A stretch of DNA of 64,000 bases from Isoetes taiwanensis (Eukaryota > Streptophyta > Lycopodiopsida > Isoetales > Isoetaceae), in NCBI GenBank assembly GCA_021234155.1, contig JAJEKV010000051.1:8082105-8146104 (forward strand), written 5' to 3'. Under the pieces are notes generated by a model. The model saw only the letters and a list, made by a program, of their open reading frames with translations, was not told the origin of the DNA and made no database searches. Positions 10,261-22,514 of this stretch are shown here, piece after piece. The first letter of the stretch is position 1. Each line of letters opens with the position of its first letter. The position numbers were made by a program, and so were the translations under genes.

Positions 10261-10695
10261 CTCCCATACTTGCTTGTGGGTTCTTTTATGATTCTTTTTT
10301 CCACTTTGAATGTCCCAGAGACATGGAGTTTGCCATGTGTGTACAATGTGATGGGGCAAGCATTAGTTAATTGGTTTAATATTTGAAGGATTATCAAAGT
10401 CTTTACATCTACCAAAGCAACCAACTATAATTAGTAAATGCTTTTGATATACACAAGAACCATCATAATCGAATGCTAAGGTAGTAATTTTGAAACTCTT
10501 GATGATCTTACATATCCAATTTAGCAAAGTTCAAGCTCTTAAGATAAGAAGGCACAAAACTTTAATGGAAAGATAGGAAATCACGCACTATTTTAATCAA
10601 AGGAAAACCATTATATATGGGGAATAGATTAGTATTTCAGATCATCAAAATCATTAGGTCATACTTGAACTTAATATAAGATAAAAGTTTGTTTC
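10261..10695. other. Non-coding spacer within the CACTA element
   Basis: AT-rich sequence downstream of the transposase gene. Nothing recognisable. Confidence 0.5.
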
Positions 10696-13600
10696 TTATT
10701 CACCAGACATTAAACCCTCGTCCACAAAATCATGCTCAATGTCCTCCCATTCATCATCATCTAGTTGTAAGAGTAGTCTTCGTCGTTTATTTGGAGTTTG
10801 GAGCTCAATATCTTCCTCCTCCTCAATATAATCTTCAACAAAATTCATCGATGATCTTACTTCTTGATTGTTTGTTCCCTCTTCAACTTCCTCCTCGATG
10901 TCATCTTCATCGATATGCATCGAGACTCTCAATCCTTGATTGCTTGTTCCCTCTTGAGCTTCGTATTCTTCTATGTTTATTGGCTCCACAAACTCCATCA
11001 TTTGCTCATGTTCTACCTCTTCTTCTTGCTCCTCTTACCCTTCTTCCTCGACATTTGTGTTGCAAATGTATCTACGTGACATTGGTTCCGTGGGAATTAC
11101 AATCCACCACGCATTATTTTGAGGGTTGACATGAAAGAAAACTTGTTGAACCTGATGTGGATACACATGTGGCTCGCTTCTGTCGACTAAGACATGCGTG
11201 GAGTCAACTTCAAAAAATCCAGAAGGATGTGGTCGCACTGTTTGGTTTCTCCACGATATAAAGGTTTGAACCACTTGGCCTTTAGTACGGTTTGTCGAAA
11301 TGATCGAAAATCCACATCAATGATATCGGTAATGACCCCGACATATTCAAGTTCTCCATCAATAGAATTATCATCTCTAGTACTTGCTTGACTCTTTTGA
11401 TTAAACAAGGCTATGATTCCAGAATCAAAAGTGATGCGAGCCTTGTCAATGTCATCAATTCGAAAGTGTCACCATATGCCCACATTGAATTATGAAACCT
11501 AGCCTACATATTGGTTACATATATAAGTGATGTGAGATGGTTAGCAAACGCAAAATACATATTGACAACAACAAATAGAAACTTGCCGATTTTTCAGAAC
11601 CAAATGCAATGTTGAGGTCATCCTCTTGAATTTTTTCTCCATTTTCTTCAGCTTCTCTAAGCTTTTGTGACAACCACCAATGGGATGGAGAATCAGGTAG
11701 AGGAATTAGTTCGCGAGGGTATTGTATGGCCCTTCTATGATGTCCTCGACGGTTTCTTGCAGCATATGCTTTCCTATTGCTATCTCTTTGTGCCTTCTCA
11801 ATTTTATACAAATCCACCCACCTCTTAAGGCTATCTGTATTGTTCACAACAAACTTGTTAATACCTTCAAACATTTCATCACTTAACCTCCTTTGTTTAC
11901 CTAGACCCTGCAAGACTTCACCTTCTAACCAATCAGGAGCCTATTTCTTCCAAATCTTTGGTGCATTTGGATCTGTTGACATGGTGGCGTCTGTCAAGAA
12001 GAATAATGTCTCCTCAATAAGATGTCCTTCTGCCATACATCCCTCAGGCCTTGCCATCTGGCGCACAAAGCCTTTTAATACTTTCATATATCTCTCTAAA
12101 AAGAACATCCATCTTGAAGGGTTTGGACCCACGAGCAATATTTCTTGCGGCAAATGCACCAACAAATGTACCTAAGAATAACATTTGTTAGGTATGATTG
12201 GTACATGAAATTTATTTAAATAGTTACATCATACCAGAAGATCAAATATACTGGTGGGAAATAGATCTTCTAATTGGCATAATATCTCCGCAATCTCTAT
12301 TTCCATAGCTGGGATATCAGCAACTACAATTTGCTTAGAAGAGACCCACCTAGAGAAGCTTGCGAGTCTATAGATGACCTTCCGAATGCGTGGTGTGAGG
12401 CATTTCTCCAAGGCACATGGGAGAATATGCTGTTATAATAAGGAATCCAAATTAGGTATCACTATCATATAGATTTACAAGTTTCAAGATATTGTAAGCA
12501 ATTTATTGGTGGACTTCATCCATTTAGTCCATTTCATGCTTCTTTACTTATTACACTTATATGTACCTGTAGAAACTTGTGCCATTCATGCGACTTTAAG
12601 CCTGTGAGATCCCCATCTTTTGTGAATGCCCTTCTAAGGGAGGATCCATAGCCAGTCAGAGTGCGCAAACTTTTAATAGCTTCTTTTACTTGTTTGAGTT
12701 CATCCCTCTTTAATACTCAACGACCTCGAAGAAAGCGAGGAGCTCTACCCTCTTCTTCAATTGGCCACAACTCTTTTTTGATGCCTTTATCTTTTAGATC
12801 ATTCCTAGCTTTTAGAGTCTCCCAATCTCCCGTAAGATGTCGCTAAAGTGAGTGGCTCACATTTTTGAAAATATGCATAGGATCTAAGAGATGTGCAATC
12901 TTTAGCTCAGACCAATATTCCAATGTGTAAATATAGATAGCATCTTCATGCCAGGCGGATGTTTACCCTTTTCCGGGTCATGATCATTCCATGTTTTCAA
13001 CCAATCACATGGAGTTCTTCTAATTGGAACTTCTTTAAAATCACCACAACGAAGCTGATGACCTAGTGGTAGATACTTTTGATGCACAGTGTATATCATC
13101 TTTGACAAGTGTGGTGATTTATAAGATGTTAAGTTTTGGCCGCAAGATGGACACACACATGATCCGCTAGTTTGCAATCCTGCAAAAAAAGTAAACGCCC
13201 AATTGAACCTTGTAGTGGAGAACTTGAACAAACAAATATGGTGAGCATGAGCATCGTACTCGATGCAACTTTAAATCCAGGATAGTCATGAATTGTGAAG
13301 CATAGTATTCCATGGAATGTAAAATTGTGTGGTTGCCTTGAAATGTCGTACATGTGTATGCCTTTCCATAAAATATCCAATTCCTCCACAAGTGGTTCTA
13401 AGTATACATTCATATCCTTGACTTGGTATTTGCCTAAGAAGCGAAATTGCATTAAATTAGAAAGCAACAAACCTACATAAAAATACATTTGAAGGCTATG
13501 TAAAGGTATGTACCTGGAACTATAAGTGTGAGCATTAAATGGCCTGCATTAGTTGCCATCCAAGGTGGTATTATATAGTTTATAACAACAATGGGCCAGA

Positions 13601-14016
13601 CACTACGAGTAGATGACATCGTTCCAAATGGACATATTCCATTTGTGCCCAAAGCAAGACGAGCATCCCTTGGTTCATCCTAAAATGTGGCCATTTGTCT
13701 TCTATATATTTCAAAGCCTCACCATTGGTTGGGTACCTCAAAATTCCATCATTGCTTCGGTGTTTTGCATGGAAGTCCATGAATGATGCTAGGGAGGGAC
13801 ATTTGAACATGACTTGTAATCGGGGAATGATTGGCATGTGCCGCAAAACTTTCTTTGGCACTTTGGATTTTGTTTTTTCATCATATCGTGATTCATTGCA
13901 CTTAGGACATCTAGTCATGTCACTACCATTGCGGAATAATATGCAATCATTTATGCATGAATGAATACAATTGTATTCTAAACCTAGTTCTTGCAAAAGT
14001 TGCTTGACGTCCCTTC
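10696..14016 (-). pseudogene. CACTA TNP2-type transposase, decayed
   Basis: Minus-strand fragments occur in the order known for TNP2 proteins. 13996-13580 carries the cysteine motif CPKCNESRY and the ELGLEYNCIHSCINDC region. 13488-12902 carries the core with IHDYPGF and CVCPSCGQNL. 12165-11941 matches DUF4218 (ERYMKVLKGFVR and RPEGCMAEG). 11408-11035 matches DUF4216 (PHPSGFFEVDSTHVLVDRSEP). 11001-10696 is an acidic tail with two similar Asp/Glu-rich repeats and a KRRR patch. A TAA at 11035-11037 separates the tail from DUF4216 in the same frame, and a shift breaks DUF4216. Introns are likely between blocks. The N-terminus ends abruptly near 14016, where the hAT element begins. It would cut and rejoin element ends if intact; as it stands it is probably inactive. 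Confidence 0.85.
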
Positions 14017-14227
14017 CAGTGCTCGAAAAAAAATATTATAGAAACCAGAAAAATGCCCGCTCAAACTTGTATTTATCGGATTTTAAAAATTACAACTGGA
14101 ACTTCCTGTTTGATACAAAAACTACAAGCAAAATTCCTTCATTTCTCAAGCTTTGAAGGTTTTACATATACATAACATAAGCATGTGTTGACATCATATA
14201 ATAGCTTATAGATAAAGATAACAGAAA

Positions 14228-16520
14228 TTAGACCAAGTGCTGGCTTGGCTGGCCATGATAGATATGTCGATTTGCCTTTGCTTTCCAAACCCTTTCGCAT
14301 ACTGCATTGCTTGCACACTGAACTAATGCAATTTGCAACAGTGTTAAGATGTTCTTAAATCTGGATGAAGTGAATGAACTCGATGCAATGATTGCACAAA
14401 CCTGCTCAAGAGTCGTTGCAGCATGGATCTTATAATCAGTGTACTCCCTTCTTAATGTTGCTCCATCAATCAAAGCTTGCTGCTGCATTCCAGAAACCTC
14501 TTTTGGCATGCCATAGAACTTAATTATCTTCTCCAAGCTCTCCAAACCAAATTCTCTTGATCCTATAGAAGACCTAGGAAAGTGTGCAGGAGAAAAGATC
14601 ACAAAGTGTCCCAAAATAGATGCATCTTGAAACTTGGTTGTCAAACTATCACAAATAGCTTGAGCAAATGCTTTTTGCAACATAATTGCATCTTCTAAAT
14701 CCAATCCATCTCTGTCCCTTACAATCATGAATTCTCTATATTCATTTCCACGAATTGAACATCTCAAAGCTGCTAGCCACCCATTAGGAGGCCCATAATC
14801 TGGAATTATTATGTATCCTCGTGCATCATGTGCATATGCATTCATATCAGCCTTTGGATCAGCAATATAATAAGTCCGATTTCCTTCAATAACTCCTAGT
14901 ATATGTTTTTCCACACAAGTTATATCCACATAATTTGCTTGGAACAACTTGCTTAATATTGTGAGGCCTCCAAGTATGTCTGCCAAGTAATGCAGCAAGT
15001 AAATTGTTTTAAAAACAGCAAGTTTATTAAAAATACCAATGGATTCCATTTGTGAATACTTCAAAACGGCTGGTAAATCCTCACACAGCTTAGCAATGGC
15101 ATGATGTCTACTTAACCACCGAGTCTTATGGATGCATTCAGGCCGTAAAATATCACAAGCATACTCTTTGAGCAAATCTTGCAAGTACTCTAATCTTTTG
15201 CTGCTACAAGAAAAGTGTGCGACTCTGAGAATTTATAAGAGTTTCCATATCCCCGAAGCATTCCATGCCTTCTAATTTGGATGCATCTCCAAGTGCTAGA
15301 TTTGTGCGATGAGCCACACAATGTATAGATGTCAAAAAGGGACATTTAGCCTTTAAATCTTGTAGCAACCCCTGTTTTTTGTCCAGCCATGGTAGAACAA
15401 CCATCAGAACCAAAGCCTACCAATTTTGACATGTCAAGACCAGCCTTTTTTAAATGCTCTTCCAATGCACAACAAATAGAACTAGCATCAGCTTTCTTCA
15501 ATCTCAAGATACCAAGGAAGTTCCTTTTTGACTCACTATCATATTCCAAGTAACTCATACATAAGACAATGTGCTGCTGAGTTGCAACATCCGTGGACTC
15601 ATCAACTTGCAATCCAAAGAAATGGCTGGCTTTGACTCGTGCTAGCAAAGACAAATTCAAGGTCTCACCAATACAACAAATAAATTCTTGGCAAGCATGA
15701 TCATTATGATAAAGCTGCTTAGTGATAGAAGAACAACCTGAAACCTTAAGGAGGTCAATATGTGGGAAATCATTGAATGACCAACTTCTAACTGCTAGAG
15801 TGTATGCTGCCCTGAATAAGTTTAGCACAGCCCCATCTACTGCTTCATGCATCCTTTGAATTGCCACAACCACAGGTTTTTTTTGTTTCCCTGCATCCAA
15901 CTTCTTTGCTGCTGCAGTTTTATGTGTCTTACAAGCTGCATGTTCCTTGAAGCTAGAGGTCTTAAAATTACGAGACCCACCTTGTGCAAATGGGCTATTC
16001 CCTAAAAATGAACAATAAAAGCAACCTTAAAAACAAATTGACTTGAAGCAACTAGTGAAAGATGCAACAAGAAATTAAATCAAAGTGCATGTACCTCGAA
16101 TAGCATAAGATTCACATATAGTGCAGAAACAAGCATCTAAATCCCTGTCATATCTCATCCATTCCCAAGTCTTGAGCCATTTTGACTGAAATACAGGTTT
16201 AGAAGACTCTTCTTCATCTCCTTCACTTTCCTCCTACATGAATTCCTCATTGCATTCTTCACCATATAATGCTTTCTGTCTTTTCTTTAAGAGATCAAGA
16301 CATTTTGCCCCATAATAAGCTTGCTTCTTCTCTTGCTTGAAGGCTTCATTGATGTAAAACAGAGGCACACAAGTTTATTAGAGAGGGAAAGCATGCAAAA
16401 ATAATGTTGCTTCTCACTCACCTCCAACTCCAATCTTCTTTTTTCTATTCTTCTTCCTCTTCCTCTTCTTTTTTCTCTTCTTAGTGGGACTCTTCACAAG
16501 ATGGAGCGTTCTCTTCTGTG
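14228..16520 (-). pseudogene. hAT-like transposase (ZMYM1/C17orf113-like), decayed
   Basis: Exons on the minus strand: a lysine/arginine-rich N-terminus (about 16520-16434); a part with an acidic stretch and a TTF-type zinc-finger-like block (FQSKWLKTWEWMRYD, then CFCTIC) ending at a GT donor near 16092; an exon from about 16002 with GSRNFKTSSFKEHAACKTHK; the RNase-H-like core (15900-15346) with LQVDESTDVATQQH and VGFGSDGCSTMAG; then IHCVAHRTNLALG; and a C-terminal hAT dimerisation-like region (14400-14228, with VCERVWKAKANRHI). Two frameshifts (near 15380 and 15220) and an in-frame TAG before the acidic stretch show it is broken. CAGTGCTCGAAA at 14017 is a candidate hAT left terminus, located where TNP2 coding stops. 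Confidence 0.75.
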
Positions 16521-16944
16521 GAAATGTAATAGTGATAAAAGCAAAAGCCATAACTTATAAGATGATCAAATGGGCGGGATCAGCATTAGGCTCCCGCTCT
16601 CTCTGATTAATGCAAATCCTGCAGCTGGCACAGCATAATCGGTGATGATCTCAGCCTACGATTTTGAGGAATGGAAAGGACGGAAAGGAGGAGGTAGGAA
16701 CGTAGGCTTTTAGGTCGGAGTTGGATGGGAGATAAAGAAAAAAGTTAAATGTATTAATGGCATTGCCCCATATTTAAAAAAAAAAAAATCCTCCATAATC
16801 TAAAAATAACCAGATATTTGCCCGTGTTAAAGGATGGTAACCATCTTTTTGCCCATATGTCATTTTTTTTGGTGGAACCAGCTTCCTGCTCCTAGGATGC
16901 TAAACCACCAAGTTGACTTGCCAAACGGCAAGTGTAGGGCAGGT
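16521..16944. other. Upstream region of the hAT gene, non-coding
   Basis: Includes a short poly-A run near 16780. The hAT right terminus was not identified and may have been lost at the LINE junction. Confidence 0.4.
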
Positions 16945-17424
16945 CCCCCTCACTTGCAGGCTGCTTGGGATTGGGTTAGGGCTCTGTTTCAGGTAAGATT
17001 GACTAGCTAGCAGTTGCTGCTTCATGTGTATCCTGGTGCTTGGCCGCTCTTGCGGCAGCAAGCCTTGCATCTGTGCATGGCTTGGTTGGTGTGGCTGATT
17101 TGGAAGCGGCGGCGGTTGCGGATATTTCAGGGGATTCAGCAGCCTGCAACCTCTCTGATTCCTCGACTCAGGTACAAGCTATTTCAAAGCTTTCTGGTGT
17201 TCCCGGGATTAGTAGAGCGAAAGTTTGCCATTTGGCGGGACTTCTTGGGTGTGTAGATGGTGATGGTCGGTTTGTACAGCAGTAGAGTTGCAGTTTTACT
17301 GTGAGTTTGTTGTGGAGTGTCGAGGTATCGTTGTCTCTTTGGGGCAGTTCTCCTTCCTCCTCACTTGCTTTGTAACATTACCATTCTTTTAATATATTGA
17401 TGACACAATTCTTTAAAAAAAAAA
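16945..17424 (+). mobile_element. 5'-truncated LINE 3' end with A-tail
   Basis: From about 16947 the sequence closely matches the LINE tail at 63640-64000 (zinc-binding reverse-transcriptase C-terminal region, AWLVWLIWKRRR). It ends with an A-run at 17414-17424. It carries two short segments absent from the other copy (about 34 bp near 17160 and 18 bp near 17220), so the copies are related but not identical. Confidence 0.75.
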
Positions 17425-17585
17425 AGAATGGACTGGAAGGAAAGAAGATACATCCAACAATAAAAGTTTAAAGATTCTAATTATTGTTAGATATAAATGT
17501 CAAACTTTAAAACCTTTAAATGTTCATAATTCCCAATGTTATAAGATAAGACATAAGTCTTGTAATGATTCAACAATGATCTTGG

Positions 17586-17724
<139 letters not shown>

Positions 17725-17779
17725 ATTACATGGCTATCCATTTGTGTGGCGTTTTCTACTGTAGGGTACAATAATAGGT

Positions 17780-19090
17780 TCACCATTTTTTTGGCGTTGC
17801 ACCCACCGAGGGATATCTCTTTTGAAGGGATAATTCACAAATAACATCTCCAGGACGAAGGCTTCGTATGACACAAACCCTCACATATGATCCAACATAT
17901 CCACTCATGTACCGTGGATCATATTCCGTAGTCTCTTCGAACTCAGCATTTGTTAATTCAGGGCGGCCGTGAGAGCTGTTTATAAGTGCAGCAATATTGC
18001 CGTGAACCCTTGGTCGACCATCGATATATACCAGTGCGCCCCGTGAAGTATGTTCTCCGCGGTCTCTTTGCTCACTCCAAGATGCCGCATTCAATGTCAT
18101 GGCATACCTAGACATACTAGGCATAAAAGAAGTAAGTTTATGCCACACTCCCCAAGGGTACGTGGGACTGCCATATACCATCAATACAGTGGAGTGTTCA
18201 GATGGTACATTCACATGTTCCATTATGTACAACCCCCTTCCAGCCTGTGGAATTTTTAGAGAAGGAGCTATCATGTACTTATGGCCCCTATGTATAAACT
18301 CTTCCAACATTGGAGGTAGTTCTCCTTCCCAGCAACCTAAGAATGCCCAAACAAATGGGGCAATAGAGGCTTTGAGATGATGAGGGAGTTGATCAACCAT
18401 GTCATTTTCACTTTCACACACATGGGTAAGGTCATGCATGTTTTTCTTAAAATGGCTCTTAACTATCATAGTCACTGTACTTCCCCTTGTGCGACCTCTC
18501 TTAACTTCTTGGATCTCTCCCGATCTTGAACTAGAACTAGAACTTGAAGACATAGGACTACCTATTGGATTGGCATGTCCAAGATTTTTGTCAAGCATGT
18601 CCAAATACTACAAGTAGTCAAAGTCACGTAGATGTAGATTAGATATATTGCTATGAAACAAATAATAAATTTGCAAAATGTGCATTCTTACCTCATTTGC
18701 TTCTTGACGTGCTTTAAATTCAGACTCACATGGAGGTGGCGCATTTCTCATCAAACCATACTTTCTTTTGTGTTCTTGTCTCGTGGTGTACATTCTTCTA
18801 TTATTGCCTTTGTATTGGTTACACCAACAATTGCCATATTGCCTTGCAAGCCGCTCCAATGGATCATTTCGAAGCCAAGGTTTAGCCACCTTGCTTCTGC
18901 TTGACTGAGATGATGAAGAATCTCTATTACTGAGAGCAAATGAATCTCATTCTATGTAATACTAAATGCAAGACAAAGAAGAGATATAGAGAGAGGTTTG
19001 AAACCTTATCGGTGGGAAGTCATCGATCGACGTCATCGAGGACTCAGCGGATGATGAATCAGAGTCACCATCAGAGTCAGTGTCACCCAT
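17780..19090 (-). CDS. SET-like protein of the CACTA element, intact, three exons
   Basis: Exons 19090-19005, 18929-18692 and 18607-17780 join in phase across GT..AG introns to give 383 residues and a TGA stop. The start MGDTDSDGDSDSSS is an acidic/serine head. Residues about 55-80 hold a Cys-x-Cys..His motif (NCWCNQYKG, then RQEHKRKYG), which could bind a metal. After a serine run and a basic patch, the C-terminal half has SET-like landmarks: AGRGLY, YIDGRPRVHGNIAALINSSHG and VCVIRSLRPGDVICE. In true SET proteins these positions read GRG, GN-ARFINHSC and GEELT-DY. The NHSC motif and final Tyr are not conserved, so methyltransferase activity is doubtful. It lies just inside the proposed right end of the CACTA element, upstream of and parallel to TNP2, and is the only unbroken gene of the element. 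Confidence 0.7.
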
Positions 19091-19238
19091 CACGGTTTAT
19101 TTTTACAGTAGCATGGACGACACGAAAAATGAAAACATTAGCAAAAACCCAAAGTCAAAATCCCATGTCCAAAAAACTATAAAAAAACAGATCATCAGAT
19201 GTTATTATTTGACGATTGTTCGTCAGATATCTTTGCAA

Positions 19239-19525
19239 TCAAGTAATCACGATATTCCTACTCCGACAAGTGAAGTGATTTGATACTCGAAAGCAGCTCA
19301 ATCCGTTACATATTAGCGTATTAACGCTATTGCACAAATGCAATAGATGTCTTCCTGCTCTAGTTGTGTTATTATCTTCAAATTTCCTTTGCCACCCATA
19401 TTCTGCCAGCTCATTTTCATGCATAACATCCTTCCAAATTGGGGCCCCCTCTCCTATTAGCATAGTTGCTTGTTTATTCATAGTTATGCCATTACAATCG
19501 CTAACCAATATTACCTCCCCTTTTG
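19239..19525 (-). pseudogene. LINE endonuclease fragment, copy 1
   Basis: The frame reads TRAGRHLLHLCNSVN and NHFTCRSR, typical of the LINE endonuclease domain (GRHLL..LC and FTC motifs). Only about 90 residues remain. Highly similar to copy 2 at 19619-19935. Confidence 0.6.
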
Positions 19526-19618
19526 TATAAGGGAGGGAGGAGAGAAAGAGGGGGGAAGAGAGTTGAAACAGAAGACAGGAGAGGAATGTGGTCTGACTCT
19601 ATACGCGTTGGTTCAATC

Positions 19619-19935
19619 TCATAGTTTGTTATCAAATTTATTGCCGATTCCTTTGCATGACACTCCTACTATGACAAGAGAAGTGACCTGATGCTGGAAA
19701 GCGTCTCCATCCATTACATATATATTGACACTATTGCACAAATGCAGTAGATGCCTTCCTGCTCTAGTTATGTCTTTGTCTTCAGATTTCCTTTGCCACA
19801 GATATTCAACCAGCTCATTTTCCTCCATAACATCCATCCAAATCGGGTCCCCCTCTCCTATTAGCATAGTTGCTTATTTATTCGCAGTTTTGCCATTCAA
19901 ATTACCAACCAGCATTACCTCCCATTTTGTATAAG
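19619..19935 (-). pseudogene. LINE endonuclease fragment, copy 2
   Basis: Begins LVGNLNGKTANK (a diverged GDFNAKT endonuclease motif), has one stop, then ATMLIGEGDPIW and TRAGRHLLHLCNSVN. It lies in the same orientation about 390 bp from copy 1 and shares more than 200 bp with it, so a tandem duplication or two similar insertions. Confidence 0.65.
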
Positions 19936-22514
19936 GAACGGAGGGAGGGAGGGAGAGAGGGAGGGAGGGACAAAGACAGGGAGGGAGAGAGTTTAAACAG
20001 AAAGGTAGATAGATAGATATTGTTTTGACATCCATGGAGACCATACAGGACCATAGGATGAAATTGTACATAGTGCGACTTTGCAAACTCGATATATAGC
20101 TGTCGTAGGACTAGTGTGTTAACCACTAGACCAAAGGCCCAAACAAAGAAAAGATCCTTTTGTTTCTCTAATATAAGATGTCAACATCTTCCTGCTTATA
20201 TTTATGTTATGGGAAGGATATTATATTTGTCTTCATTCTCTTTACAATTATTGAGTGCCCTCGAACTCTGAGGATTTTACCTCTTTGATGCTCCATCTCA
20301 CAATTTTTGTAATTCATGATAAACTTCTTGTAATTTAGATGTCGATCTAGGAGCTGCATCATATTAAGGTGACAATATTGGATTATTGACTGGGGCCATT
20401 AATTTCTCCATTTTCAAAATGGAAAACATTCCTTATCTCCCAACCGTCAAATGGAAAATTTAAGCTACAATTTCCACTCTTTATTGCTTCCCTACCTACT
20501 GGGTAAAGAACCCTAATGGACAACGATTGATTCAAACCCACGGCACTGTGGTTCATAACTACGTGCTCTAATCCTCTAATAGGCCCAAACACACCTATTG
20601 CTATGTATTATATCTCTTTGTACGAGCCAAGAATTCTGAAGAACTATAACATTTTGTAAAATCCGTGAACAATTTCCCTAAGTATGCATAGGCTAGGATG
20701 ACAACACAGATTCTAAGTTCTTTGGCAATGAAGTGTGAAAATTAAAGTGCCCATAGTATTCAAAACGCTTTTTACAAACTCTGGCACTAGCATCTCTAGT
20801 GGCAGGCGTTCAATTTCAACAGGATACAATATTTTAATGACTAACGTTTAGTCGAGAAAGAAGACAAGGGTTTAGAACTGATACAAGCTGAAGTCTTCTG
20901 CAAATGAATCTACCATCACATCGAACATGACCAAGAAGCTTTTAATAATTGATGTTGAGGCAAGTTTAGTTTCTTTATGAGAGCCATGTATCTAGCATGT
21001 AGAAATCCAAAAACTGTCGTATGAAGAAGCCTGCAAATGAACATGATACTAGCCATAAACTTCACATGCATGTGGTGGGAGATTTCCTCTCATCTTCAAC
21101 CATGCAATCAATGTTCACATTGACCATTCCCCTGCTTTTGTTCATTGAAGGCGAGGTCATATCTTGTGAGAAATCCCTTCTCACAAGCCTTAGTGGCCCT
21201 TATTTGCTGTAAATCATTATGATAGTCTTGGTCGACTGACTACTTTAATTGAGTCTCTGGCTCTTTCCATGCCAATTTACTATTTCCCAATGGCTTCGTG
21301 AATTACCCAGTTCTTCTTTCTCTAGAAGCCTATTATCCCCCTACTTTTTTGCATCCCCAATTCTACTTCCTTGCTACCTTATACTATATTGTTCAGACAT
21401 GCTTCTTCCTTCACATGTAAAAAAATCTCACAACCAAAAGAGGGAGACTTACTTGACTCGCTTGTGGTTGATGGATGATTTTATGTAAACCTCTCATTGC
21501 TTTGTGTCGTAGCCGTGATCGGCGAAGTTGTCTTCTTTGTTTTGTAGAAGGTGCTATCTTCACTATTGACTTCTTTGTGCTGCTCAAGTAGTAGTATCCT
21601 TTTGCTTCCTTCCTTTATTGCCTTTGGCCTTGCATTAAGCATCCATCTCATCTTTGTCACTAATAAAGATTGATCATTGTGTTTCATTGCAACTATCGCA
21701 TCATTTGAGCTATCAATATCAACTTCTTACTTAAAAACACCATCTTTCCCATTGCTTACTCCACTGCTAACCGCTTGCATCTCTATTGCCATGGACTGAA
21801 GATTCTCATTGTCCCCTTCCTTTTTCTGCAATCACCAGCAAAACAAATTCCACTTGCCAAATCATCCTTTGAACTTACTGCCCACGAATGGGGTCCTACT
21901 TCAAAAAAATGGTCTTTATGGCCATTAAATTTTTCTATTCTTTTCTATTGAAGAATAGTGGATTTTTTATTTGCTGCCAATCCATCTCCGAAAATTGACA
22001 CTTTTGCCGCCAATGCTTTCTTATGGCTTTAGACTGTGGCAGGCATAAAAAAACTAGGAGTTAGTCTCCTAAATTTCTGGTCATAATCCTTATTTTTCGG
22101 TTTTGATTTTTTATTTGCCGGCAAACAAATTGTGGGGTTTTCAAAATCCGGCAAATAATTTTGTGTTTATATTCAAAATCCGATGGAGCATGACACTTAT
22201 CGGCAAATTATTTGGTTAGAGCTACTAGGGATTTCGAAGCCTAAGCCTTTGGACGATAAAAATCATTCAATTCAATTCTTATTGCGTTACTGTTTTGTCT
22301 GCCACGCCAGCATCCACAACTCTAAATTGTATTTTCACAAACAAAACTTTCTTTCTTTGACAATTCTGACCAAATAGGGGAACTTTGCCACTATATTGCC
22401 GGCCAAACAACTAAGAAAGGCAGGCTTCATGGAAGCTGCTCAATTCAGCTGGGCTTGTGATGGAAGCCGGATGAAGTACCAGCAGAATTTGTATTTGAAT
22501 CTACGCTAAAGTCG
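19936..22514. other. Upstream region of the sacsin gene, mostly unrecognised
   Basis: 19940-19991 is a GGGA-rich purine run. At 21830-21481 (minus) a weak coding remnant follows a possible 3' splice site, has one internal stop and matches nothing I know. No promoter motif of the sacsin gene could be assigned with confidence. Confidence 0.4.

Noticed and set aside
19200-19260. A right-hand CACTA terminal inverted repeat
   Set aside because: Only subterminal-type CGTCAG motifs are present. The expected TTCTCTTGTAGTG was not found.
21481-21830. Minus-strand coding-like stretch upstream of sacsin
   Set aside because: One internal stop, no recognisable motif and no clear partner exons, so not called as a gene.
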